From: Pipra filicauda
Taxonomy: Eukaryota > Chordata > Aves > Passeriformes > Pipridae
NCBI RefSeq assembly: GCF_003945595.2
Contig: NW_024104173.1
Coordinates: 248,001 to 312,000, forward strand
DNA: 64,000 nucleotides
Direction of reading: 5' to 3'
The notes below the pieces were generated by a model. The model was not told the DNA's origin, did not search any database, and saw only the letters and a list, made by a program, of their open reading frames with translations. Positions within the stretch are counted from its first letter, which is position 1, and the number at the start of each line of letters is the position of its first letter. A program made the position numbers and the translations under genes. Of this stretch, positions 24,213 through 34,300 are shown piece by piece.

Positions 24213-27200
24213 ATGGCGGGGGGATGCTTCGGCCTGTGCCGGCTGCTCCGGAGGAAGAGGAAGAACAGGAGAGGCCCTGGAGCTGGCCCAGCACAGGAAG
24301 CAGAGGAGGAGGTGCAGCACTTCCAGCCACTGCAGCAGAGTGAGTGCTAGAGTTGGGCCACAGGGATGGTGGCTGCAGCCAGCTGGGCCCCTTGCCGTCC
24401 CCTCTGAACATGGCCAGGGAAAGGGAGGGGAAAAGAGGGCCCAAGGTTGATCCCTCCGGCATCCGTGCTCCATCCCCTGGGCATCCCAGGGCATCCCACC
24501 TGTGGAGCGCAGGGCAGGACTGTGTTCTCTGGCCTCTCCTGCGGCCCCTCAGCTCTGACTACGCTCGCTCTTTGCCAGATCCAGGCCGGGACCGCCCAGA
24601 AGAGCAGGACCGCGCCCGTGGCCGCTTGCGCAGGGCAGTTCAGGTACCTGCAGCCATCCCCCCCTGGGCTGGGCCTGCTGTCCCTGCTCTGCCTGGCACT
24701 GCTGTCAGAGCACTCCATGCCACTTCCCTCTCTTCCCTGCCCTTTTTTCTATTGCAGAGGTTGCTGAAATTCATGGGTGTTCGGCGCAGAACAGCCACGA
24801 CCGCACCGCCCGAGCTCATGGCACAGCCTGACACCAGTGCAGCCGAGCTTGAGGCGGAGGCTGATGTCAGCACTGCACTGAGGGACTGTGTAGCCAGCGG
24901 TGACATGGCACCCATGGACTGTGTAGCCAGTGGTGACATGGCACTGACTGATGGCACAGCAACCTCGGACATGGCACCGACTGATTGTGCAGCCAGTGGT
25001 GACGTGGCACCCACAGATGGCACAGAAACCTCAGACACAGCAGTGACCAATGGCACAGAAACCACCTACATGGCAGCAACCGATTGTGCAGCCAGCTGTG
25101 ACGTGGCATGGGTTGATGGCACTGACACCTCTGACACGTCACAGATTGAGGGCACAGAAACCTCTGACACATCACCAGTTGAGGGCACAGTAACCTCGGA
25201 CGTGGCAGTGATTGATGGCACAGAGACCACCGACGTGGCAGCAACCGATTGCGCAGCCAACTGTGACACGGCACCTCTTGATGGCACAGACACCTCTGAG
25301 ACAGCACCGGTTAATGGCAGAGCCACCTCTGACACAGCATGGATCGAGGGCACAGAAACTTCTGACATGGCACCAGTCGAGGGCACACAAACCTCTGACC
25401 TGGCACCGATGGATGGCACAGCCACCTGTGACACCGTGTTGGCTGACACCGAGACAAGCTCTGACACTGCACCAACTGATGTCGGGGCCAAGGCTGATGC
25501 CGCAACTGAGGGCATCACAAACACTGACTGCACGCTCATGCACAGTGTGACTGATGCTCCCAGTCTGGATGTTTTGGAGCAGAAAACCGTCTCCAGTGCA
25601 AATGAAGTAAGCAGCCTGTGGTCAGGGCTCGAGTCCCACAGGGGTCTTGTGGCCGCCTGAGCCTTTGAGGCCAGTAGAGTGTGGTGGGAAGGGAAGCCCT
25701 TTCCGTGGCAAGCTGGGCAACCTGCTGGCTCTGGCAGCTCTCCAAGTGTCCCCCACTCCCCTCCAGGTGCCGGCCAGTGTCAGCCCCATCCACCAGTGGC
25801 TCACGCGCCAGGAGTCTGCAGAGGTCAGGTCGCCCATTGCCATCCGCAGGCTGGCCCACACACACCCTGGCCACGTGGTGACGACTCTCCTGCACTGTGC
25901 CCCAGCGTGTGACAGGTACAGGGCCCAGCTGCTTTGCTGCCTCAGGGTTCACCAGCCTTTACAACCCAGCCCCCTGGCCAGCCTGTCCCTCCTGCTCTGC
26001 CAGACTGACCCTCAGTTCCAGGACCCTCTGGCCCCTCCAGTTCCCAGCCCTGGCATGTCAGTCCCCGATCCTACTGCCATGTGCCCTCCCTGCCCCTCAA
26101 GGCACTGTGGCTCTGTCACCTGGGCCCTCAGAGCTGTCAAGACCCAGACCCCCTGACCCAGAGCTCTGCCTCCACAGAGCTGCTGCAATCCTGTGGAGGA
26201 CCATCGCCTCCTCGGCCACCACAGCATACAAGGTGCTGCCAACGCTGCTCAGGGTGATGGAGGACTGGCCACTGCACAGCGTGTCCACCTCTGACGGAGA
26301 CCACGTGGATGTCTTTGCCCTGGCTGTGAGTTTCTGCAGCGACTCTCCATCCTCCTCCACCGCTGCATCTCCCTCAGGCCTTGGGCTGCAAATGGGGCTG
26401 AGGGGCAGGTTCAGGGGCAGCAGGTTGGTTGCTCCCCCTGGCTCTCCTTGGTCTCTCCCTCCCTCTGGGTACTGATGGTGTCTCCACGTGGCTTTCTTGC
26501 AGGCAACCCTGGCCCTGTGGCTGATGGTCCAGGAGCCCCAGTGCCAAGATGCACTCTTGGTTCATGCCCTTCGTCTCCTGGTGGCTCTGCTCTGCCAAGT
26601 TTCTATGAGCACAGAGCAGATGCCAGAGGAGGTCAGCACCTTCTGGAGGGGATGCCAGGAGCAACACGGCCTTCCCACCCACCCCAACAGGTGCTCCATG
26701 CCCGTCCCCTCTCCCTACCATGCCCTCGGGGCTGGGGTCAGGGCTCCCAGCGTGACGTGGCCTTTGCTCTGCACACAGCTTTGTGGTGCAGACCATCCAG
26801 GCCCTGCTCTGGCGGCTACAGTGGGACCAGGAGCTGGTGTCAGTGGAGCGCAAGCGTGGCTGGGACGCGCTTCTCTCTGCTGACACCCACCACTACGCGG
26901 TGGGGCTGCTGGCCAGGTGAGACAGCCTTGTCCCCGCTACCCCCGGCATCTCTGCCCTTAGCATGGGGCAGCCCACACAGCCCCTGTGGGCGTGGGCCAG
27001 AGGGCCTTGGCCCCAAGGGACGGCCCAGCTGGCAGAGCTTTGCCCACCCGACTCAGGGCCGAGGCTTCCCTTTTTGCCCTGACAGGGAGATGCGCCGCAT
27101 GTTGGTCCCCTCCTATGGCCCGCTGGCAAGGCACCTGCTGGGGCTGCTCAGCAGGGAGGGGCCCCGTTGGGAGCTGCCTGCCCTGGCCTTCCTTGTCGAG

Positions 27201-29448
27201 GTGAGCCCGATGGCCAGCGCTACCTGGCCCCGCTGCCTCCCCCTCTCTGCCCTCTGGCACCGCAGCTGCCTGGGACGGTGCCTGCGCCCTGTGCTGCTGC
27301 CTGGGCCCAGCCCTGGCCGGCTCCGCGCTCCAGCCGCCCGGCCACCCCGGCACTGCTCTCTGCCTTCCAGGTCCTCGACTATCTGGACGTGAGCACCTGT
27401 CACGACAGTGTCCTGCAGATCCTGGCAAGGCACCTGCAGAGTCAGTGCCCAGAAAGGCGGCGCCTGGCTCTGCGAGGGCTCCTGGTGCTGAGCGTGGATC
27501 CCTCCATGGTGAGAAGGGGGCAGGGGCTGAAGCCACACGGGCAGCCTGGGGCTGGAGAGGGCAGTGGCTTGGCCTTGGCTGGACTTCGGGAGCTGCTCCC
27601 AGCTCTCCTGCCTCCCTCTCCAGCTGCCCAGGCCCTGTGGGACAGGCCTTTGGCCTCTGGGCCCCGGGGCAGCAGCGTGGGTTTGCAGTGCCAGAGTGGG
27701 GTTGGTGGGGCAGCTGTTCAGGACCTCCCAGCACAGCCTTGTGTTCCACCCAGGCCAAAGGCATCTGCAGCCTGTCTGAGCACCTCCTGGAGCTGCTGTG
27801 TGATGGAGATGGAGAGCTGGTCACGATGACCCTCTCCCTGTTCCGGAATGTGCTCCAGGATGGAGAAAACAGGAACGAGTTCAGCTCCACTGCCCCGAGG
27901 CTGGCTGAGGCACTCCGACCAGTCTTTGACAACGTAAGGCTCTGTGCCCCCAGCCACAGGCACTGGGTGCTGTCAGTAAACTTGGTGGAGTTTCAGGCCT
28001 GGGCCTGGTGGGCCTGGAGCAGGCAGTGTTGAGGTCTTTGTGTCTTCTTTGGCCCCAGGACAACAGCCACGTGCAGCTGCTCTCCATTCGCCTCTTCCGA
28101 GAGGTGATGGACTTGCTGGCGGAAGAGGGAACAGAGCCCTGGGAGATGCAGGTGTGCCAGAGCCTGGTCCCACTGTTCTTCCGCTGGCATGACGAGAACC
28201 AGCGCGTTGCACAGGTGAGCACTGCTGGGTTCTGGTGTCCGCGTGGCAGGGGCTGGGCTGCCTCCTGCCCTGGGGCCTCAAGGACTCCAGCCTCCTACTG
28301 GCCTTGGAGCAGGGACACAGGGGCTGTGCCTTGGGCTGTGGTGCCATGTCCCGCTCTCTGCTGCTCTGCAGGCCGCTCGGGAAGCGCTGTTCTGGGCTAC
28401 AAGATTCCTCCAGAGGAAGGACCTGGAGCAGCTGCTGAAAACGGAGCAGCCCTTCAGGTTCTGTGATTGCCTGGTAAGGACAAGCACGAAGGCCCAGCCC
28501 CAGGCTGGAGAAGCCCCCAATGCCCAGTGTGCGGGGCTGGCCCTGGGCCCCTGCCCACTGCTGCCCCCACAGATACTCCCCTACTCTCTGCAGATGGGAA
28601 AGGACATGAGCCGAAGGGGCGAGCACCTGCACCAGGCCCTGCCCTACCTGCAGAGCCCACAGGAGCCCCTGCGAGAGGCAGCCGTCAGGTTCATGGGTGA
28701 GCCCCAAGGCCGTGGTCCCTCCCCGCCCCGCTGCAGCTCGGCCCCAGCCCCAGCTGCTGCAGCGGCTGCAGGATGCGGCCCAGGGATGTGCTGGGGAGCC
28801 CCGACTGCCCTGGCGGTTGCTGCCGCCCTCTGCCAGCCCAGCCCTGGGGCCTCCCAATGCGGAGCCCCTGGGGCCCTGACAGCCTCTGTGTTCCCAGGGG
28901 TGGCCGGCTGGCACATGAGGGAGTGGCAGCAAGACCTGTGGCCCATCCTCAAAGGTGAGTGAGGGCAGCGGGGCCTCCCTGGGGGCTGCCAGGGACCAGC
29001 ACAGACGCTGGGCAGGGAGCTGCAATCCCTGCCCTGCCTGCACAGGGCTCTGCTCCCTGCACATCGTGGCCAGAGCACACACACATGGTAGGGGCACGGT
29101 GCCCATTGGTGCCCAGCACTTTCCCACTCATCCCCTTGGCCCCTGCTCCCTCCTGGCCGTGCCAAGAGCTGCCTGGCATGGCCCTGGCAGGAGGGGCTCC
29201 TCAGGTCCTCGCACAGCTGTGCTCTGACCCCGGCTCCCTTCCTTTCTCTTCCAGCCCTTACAGACATGAGCGACGATGACTGCCCCTCCGTCTCCAATAT
29301 GAGAGCTGCACTCATGGCCACTTACAGCCGTGCCATGAGAACTCCACCTGCTCCGCTGAGACGACCAATGTCCATGCAACAGCCCCCCACCACAGCCCAG
29401 GGACCACTTAGCGCAGCTGCAGCTCCAGCTGATGTTGGGCCCAACTGA
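24213..29448 (+). CDS. Maestro heat-like repeat (MROH) family protein, 15 exons
   Basis: Exons: 24213-24339, 24579-24643, 24758-25606, 25767-25915, 26178-26325, 26503-26690, 26779-26916, 27086-27200, 27371-27508, 27754-27933, 28059-28214, 28372-28473, 28594-28696, 28898-28954, 29255-29448. All introns are GT-AG and the frame is unbroken, giving 902 residues. The start sits in an optimal context (gccATGG). Residues 1-64 are basic (RRKRKNRR). Residues 107-304 are about eighteen 11-residue acidic Thr/Ser-rich repeats. From residue 348 the helical HEAT-type exons follow, with family-like stretches such as QTIQALLWRLQW, GWDALLSADTHHYAVGLLA and QALPYLQSPQEPLREAAVRF. The last 64 codons are Pro/Met-rich. 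MROH proteins are poorly characterised; HEAT arrays usually bind other proteins. No membrane segment or signal peptide is seen. The exact paralogue is unassigned. An acceptor 21 bases before exon 13 is also in frame. Confidence 0.9.
24884..25477 (+). repeat. 33-bp coding minisatellite in MROH exon 3
   Basis: Eighteen in-frame 33-base units encode 11-residue repeats of the type DGTETSDTAPT, with variants beginning DC, EG or NG. Units 6-10 (from 25049) and 11-15 (from 25214) resemble each other in order, so a 165-base block seems to have been duplicated within the array. The product is acidic and rich in Thr, Ser, Ala and Asp, and is probably unstructured. A degenerate unit or two follow to about 25540. 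Confidence 0.93.
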
Positions 29449-29558
29449 GCCAGCCCGCAAGGCCAGGCAGCTCCTGGCCTTTGCAGCCCCAGAGACGGCT
29501 CCCTTCTATCTATTCCCTTCTCCTCACCCCACTTCATTCCTCCCCTACCCCTGATGTT

Positions 29559-29564
29559 AATAAA
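29559..29564 (+). terminator. Polyadenylation signal of the MROH gene
   Basis: A canonical AATAAA lies 111 bases after the TGA stop, within 'gatgttaataaaccctgg'. It fits a short 3' untranslated region ending near 29580-29590. Confidence 0.85.
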
Positions 29565-29589
29565 CCCTGGCTTTCTCCCCCTTATCTGT

Positions 29590-29917
29590 GTCTTGGTGCA
29601 ACTGAAAGGGCACAAACCCTCAGCAGCTCATGGGCCCGTTCCTGCCTCTCTTTTGCCCCCTGAGCCGTGGGTACACCCCCAGGGACACGGGCACTTCAGG
29701 ATGCAAAGGGGCCTGTCCTGAAGGGCCACTTGCACAGCATTGTGCACTTGAAGATCTTGCTGATCTTCAGTGCTGGGTGTGCTGGGGTTCCCCAAGAAAA
29801 CCCAAGACTTGGGTCATCCCTGGGGAGGCAAGGGGCTTGCTTCCCAAGGAAAGTGCTTCCCAAAGAAGCACTGTCTCTGTTGGCAGTGGGTGGGATTTCT
29901 TGGACCCAACAGAGACT
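29590..29917. other. GC-rich sequence between the MROH gene and the retroviral fragment
   Basis: This is downstream flank of the gene, moderately GC-rich, with no coding frame that I can support. Frames of about 100 codons on the plus strand here lack motifs and splice sites. Confidence 0.5.
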
Positions 29918-30129
29918 TTCAGGGCCTCATAGAGGGTCCACCAAAGGCTTAGAAATTCTGTGGCCTCTTTGTCGTCTTTAATAGCTTTGTCCTGCAGACG
30001 GGCTCTGATTTTGTCCCATCGTTCCACATCACAAACAGTGTATGTAATTATGTGAGGATCATTGTCACAAGCCCATGCTAACAGCCTCTTTAAGTCCATA
30101 TCTGATAGCTCTTGCTGTTGCTTACACAA
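29918..30129 (-). pseudogene. Truncated endogenous retrovirus gag (matrix start), minus strand
   Basis: The minus-strand frame encodes about 70 residues with DLKRLLAWACDND near the start, then VERWDKIRARLQDKA and FLSLWWTLYEAL. The W-rich layout resembles the matrix domain of betaretrovirus-like Gag. The frame opens at a TTG just after a stop, so no proper ATG is present, and similarity to Gag ends near 29918 where unrelated sequence begins. The rest of gag, pol and env is absent. It lies downstream of a primer-binding site and LTR in the correct order, and is a dead remnant. Confidence 0.75.
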
Positions 30130-30313
30130 ATTATGTTAAATACTTTGATTACATTCTTATGCTCTCTGGGTATAGAGTTCCCCATCACGTCCTCGGCTGC
30201 TTACCTGCTGTCCAGCAGTAAGGTAATTGCAGTGCACCTGGGTTTCCTTTCAGCCCATCGTCCAGACAAGCTATGCCACAGGTAAGACGTCCTCCCTCTG
30301 GCATTTTATTAAG

Positions 30314-30331
30314 GTCCCTGTTCGGGCGCCA
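30314..30331 (-). other. Retroviral primer-binding site (tRNA-Lys type)
   Basis: The minus strand reads TGGCGCCCGAACAGGGAC, the 18-base sequence complementary to the 3' end of the lysine tRNA used as primer by many lentiviruses and betaretroviruses. It lies two bases after the LTR end and about 185 bases before the gag remnant, as expected for a retroviral leader. Confidence 0.93.
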
Positions 30332-30333
30332 CT

Positions 30334-30569
30334 TGTGATGTATTAAAGCATGGACTCAGCTCATCGGGGATACTGAGACCTTTCTTTGTTACAGTTGCTA
30401 CCTTTTATACCATGTTAATGTTACTATTTCTATCATGCTTCTGCCCCCTAGTTCCCTAAGGCAGCTTTCCACAGTCTCTGCTACTTCCCACAACCAGTCA
30501 AGGCCAAAACACTCCTGGTTGATCCTAACTAACTGAATGCAGCTGCTGCTGGCTTAACTTGTTCCCACA
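30334..30569 (-). mobile_element. 5' LTR of the retroviral fragment, minus strand
   Basis: The LTR end next to the primer site is clear: plus strand TGTGATG from 30334, so the minus strand ends CATCACA. A TATA box (tataaaa on the minus strand, 30403-30409) lies about 70 bases before that end. The far end is less certain; I place it at 30569, where the minus strand begins TGTGGGAAC, giving matching TGTG/CACA ends and a length of 236 bases. I see no AATAAA in it and no confirmed target duplication. Confidence 0.65.
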
Positions 30570-31020
30570 GAAGCCCAACCGGCAGGGGAACAGAGAGGCA
30601 GCAGCTCCCTCAGCAAAGCTCCAACAGCCCCCAACAGTCCCTGGGCACGGCCCTAAATCCCCTCGCTGTGGTACCCCCAGATGCTCCATGGCCAGGTCAC
30701 CAGGATCCCAGCTGAGGTCTCCTGGCACCAAGATGGGCCCTGAGTGTCCCCAGGCTGCTTCCCCAGTCTCCAAGAAAGATCTGCCTGGCACCCCTGATTT
30801 GGGAGAGCGAGTCCTTGCTGTGCTTTTGGGTTGGAAGAACTGTTTCTCTTCTTTGCTGGTCTGCCTGCCTCTGCTGGCTTGCTGGGTGCCTCCGGCAGCT
30901 TTGGCAAGGAGCTCGGCTCCTGCAGCAGCCCGGCTGTGCCATCCAGGCTTTTGAACTCCACGTTGGAGACAATGGCAAACAGACTTCAGCTCGCAATCAG
31001 ACTCCATCTTCTAATCAGTC
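30570..31020. other. GC-rich sequence right of the retroviral LTR
   Basis: This is GC-rich and belongs by composition to the MROH block. Overlapping frames on both strands (up to 173 codons) show no recognised domain, and I do not call a gene. Confidence 0.45.
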
Positions 31021-31350
31021 CACTCCACTCCATGGGTATGGAGGGGGAAGGGATGTGTGGAACCTCACGGAGGGGGGGTGGCCTCATGTCCCTCAGGGCA
31101 GCCCCGGGAGCTCACCTAGGCAAGCCCCGCAGTAGCTGTCAGTCCCAACCAGCCCGGGAAAACTGGAACAGCCACAGCTCCTGTAGCCCCACACCCAGCT
31201 CCCACTGGCAGGGACAGGGAGAACCTGGCCCCTCAGCCCGGCCTGGAAGCCCCACAGTGGCTGCTGGGTCAGAGGGGGCCTGGAGGGGATGGCCAGAGGG
31301 TCCAGAGCAGGTAAAACCAAAGGCACATGTTTGCCACATGGCCCTGCCAT
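31021..31350 (+). repeat. Right direct-repeat copy (R2) bordering the MROH block
   Basis: This is the longer copy of the repeat. Its last ~175 bases match 23171-23342. Its first half matches the inverted copy at 58285-58640 (for example 'gagggggaagggatg' and 'aacctcacggagg'). It ends at 'ccctgccat', after which AT-rich DNA begins at once. The inverted copy also diverges after the same 'ccctgccat', which suggests a natural end of the element. Confidence 0.88.
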
Positions 31351-34300
31351 AACGATGAGGATTACCTTAAATACTGAGCTGATCCAATATTCCAGAAATG
31401 TTTCATGTACAAAATACTTTTCTTTTAGTATTGGAATAAAAAAAAAAGTTCGTTTATAAAGATATCAAAGGTCTTTATTTATTTTATATCACTAATTTTA
31501 GTTTAGAAACAATGTATTGAAATTTAGTTATAATCTAAAAGCCTACATCCCATCAGTTCAACAGCTAAATCAATTTTTTTCACAACTGAATAGCATATTT
31601 AAACAGTATATTTCTGTAAATGGCTGTCTGTATAATATATATCTGCTCTGTAGCCTCTTTGCAATTTCCTTTCAAATGTAGCTGCATTTCCTTGCATGTT
31701 TGGTTTGGTTTCAGTATTATTGTGATAAAGCATTAACCATTTCAATAACTGTGCATTCATATGTTATGGTGTAATTATAAGCAGAAACACACCCTTTATT
31801 TTCCATAAATAACTAATTCTGTCAATTGTGACATTACAGTATTATAAAGCTTACACATGTAAAAGAGTGATAAAAGAAAAACTCTCTTAAAAAATGCAAA
31901 TATGGTACAAGTGACATTAGAATCAGGCATATTACACCTTTCGTGAAAAGAAATCACATTAAGAAGTCATTACTGAAATAGCTTTCAGACCTAAACATGA
32001 TGTAGTTACTGAAGTAATGTAAACTTGGAATTCAGATTTCATGCTTTTAAATGGCACTGCTGAGAACTTAAAAGACTTTACTGTGTTTACATTGTGTTCC
32101 AGCCTGCAGAAAATGCTTATAACATCAACAGTTTGCAGTCTGAGAAATAACACACTAACATTAATCTACACAAGAACATGACAAATTTCAAAGTTTATGA
32201 GCCAGAAATGTAAGAATATATAATTCTCACAGACTGTTGTATTGAGAACAATAATAAATTCTATATGAACTGTTGTGTTAAACTGAGAGGTTTTTTCGGT
32301 GTGTATTTCAATCACCTATGAAGGTCCATCATGCTTTGCACCTCCAACTACTACTTCAGACTCTGTGAATTCACAATTAAATAACTCAAATCACTAAAAT
32401 ATTTCTGGAAATAAATAATGAAAAAATATATGTACTGGAGGTTTTAAATTTGAAAATACTATTGATAACTATACCTGAAATTTGTCATTTCCAAAATTAA
32501 GACAACATTGACTGTGGTTATCCATCTGTTCCTTTAAATCCATGCTGGGAAATTCAATATGACTTTTGAGCGACAGACCTCACTTTTTGACAGAAATAAG
32601 TAGCCTCAACACGCCTATGAAAAACACAGTAAAAGCTTAAGCTCTAGAAGTAAAAGTTATATTACTAGATCAGCCTAAACTTTGGAATACAAACTTGGAT
32701 CCTTTATTTCAACTTCACTTTACTGCATCAGCATCTTAGAAATAATAAAGATTTCTGATGACAAATAACATCTGACCAATAAATAAATAAAAGGCATAAG
32801 GCTAATGGAAAGTAAAGTCAGCAGCTCACAAGTATTAAGGTGAGCAAAGTAAGAGAATAAGAGAATAGTTTCAGTCCGATGCTGCTTTCCATGCATGGAA
32901 TGTAAAAATACACTCTCATTTCATTTGGGAATAGTATCCAGAAAGCTGTCTGTTGTTAGTGAACCTGCCATACACCACTCAAGCTTGAATACAAATGCAG
33001 GCATATCTCTATTACTTTTTTAGTTATTCTTAGGAGGGTATATCTTTCCTTGTAAGCACTCAAGAATCTCCTAAAGCTGCACATGCACATGAGGGACAGT
33101 ATTAGGAACTAGAATTAACCTACATAAAATTCACAGTGCTGAACCAAAACTGAAAAATAGGAGAAAGGAAGTGATTTTTTACTGCTCTTATTTTCAGATT
33201 TTATTTACATTTGTTTACATGTTTAAATAGAAGTATTGGGACATATTTGTCAGAAGACCTTCTTTATCTATTCTTAGACTAAGAATAAAAGCAGGAAAAC
33301 AAATAAAACCAGGAGTGAAAAATCAGCATATTGGATGCAGATGTCAAGGCGGTGTCAGCAGGAGACTGCAGGTATGGCCTCTGTTGGGAAAGGTGTTGGG
33401 AGAGGAGGAAAGTTGAGCTTGGAAAGGGAAGAGAGGAAATGTGTTATTGTTACATTTCCCTTTGTTTGTCCTTACACAAAGATGCTGCAATTGGCAATAA
33501 ATTACATTTATTTTCCCCATTTTGATTCTGTTTTGCCAGTGAAGGCAATTGTTAAGCAATTTCCCTGTCTTTATGTCAACACATTACCTTTCCTATCCTA
33601 TATTCTCCCACTGACATGCTGAGAGGAAGAAGTAACTGGGTGGGAATTTGGCTGTTAGCCAAGGTTAACTCTTTGCAAACAGTTAAAATTTCTTGTTTTT
33701 TTTCTATCATCTGTGAAATCCCTGAACATTAGCCAATAAATAACAATACACAGTCAATAATGATACTTTTTTATTTGCATCAGATTTACCTATCATACAA
33801 CACAGTGTTATTTAAATATACATTTTCTGCACTACTGAAACTCTTTCAAAAATATCTTTACATTTTATAATAACAATAAATATAACAATTAAATATTATG
33901 TAATTTAATTAATTTAGTAGTTGCATTAAAATCATGTTTAACACTTGAAAAAACATAAGCAGGAATAATTTCTGCTCTATTAAGAGCAGAATTTTAGTGA
34001 AACTCATTTGAAGTAAATTTTAATGACCTAAAAGGTAGGAGTCTGGATTATGCAAGTCACTGTAGACTTCTGTATAGTTGGTAGAGAAAGATAAGCACCT
34101 TTGGAAGGTTATGCAACCCACTCTAAATGACTTATATAGAAGTCATCCACCTTTCAGCAGCTAAAGTCAGGTGAAACTAATCCTCCCACATCTCAAATGA
34201 GATTTTTCCAAAGATTAGTGCTACCTGAACGTCAATAATAATATTCAATCATCAATACTTTTCTAAATTCATGTTTTCTTGAGTAGGATGTTAACATAAA

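Noticed and set aside
24640..25543. Long antisense frames opposite MROH exon 3 (141-157 codons, Val/Ser-rich repeats)
   Set aside because: The 33-base period keeps all frames open together. The plus-strand frame has splice sites and continues into HEAT exons; the antisense ones do not.
26958..27932. 324-codon minus-strand frame opposite MROH exons 8-10
   Set aside because: GC-rich antisense shadow across exons and introns of the plus-strand gene, with no motif or splice logic of its own.
27973..29127. 384-codon minus-strand frame opposite MROH exons 11-14
   Set aside because: Antisense shadow in GC-rich sequence; composition is Ala/Gly/Pro/Arg-rich with no domain.
24213..29448. That the MROH copy is a pseudogene
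   Set aside because: All 15 exons join in frame with GT-AG sites, and a start context and AATAAA are present. I found no stop or frameshift.
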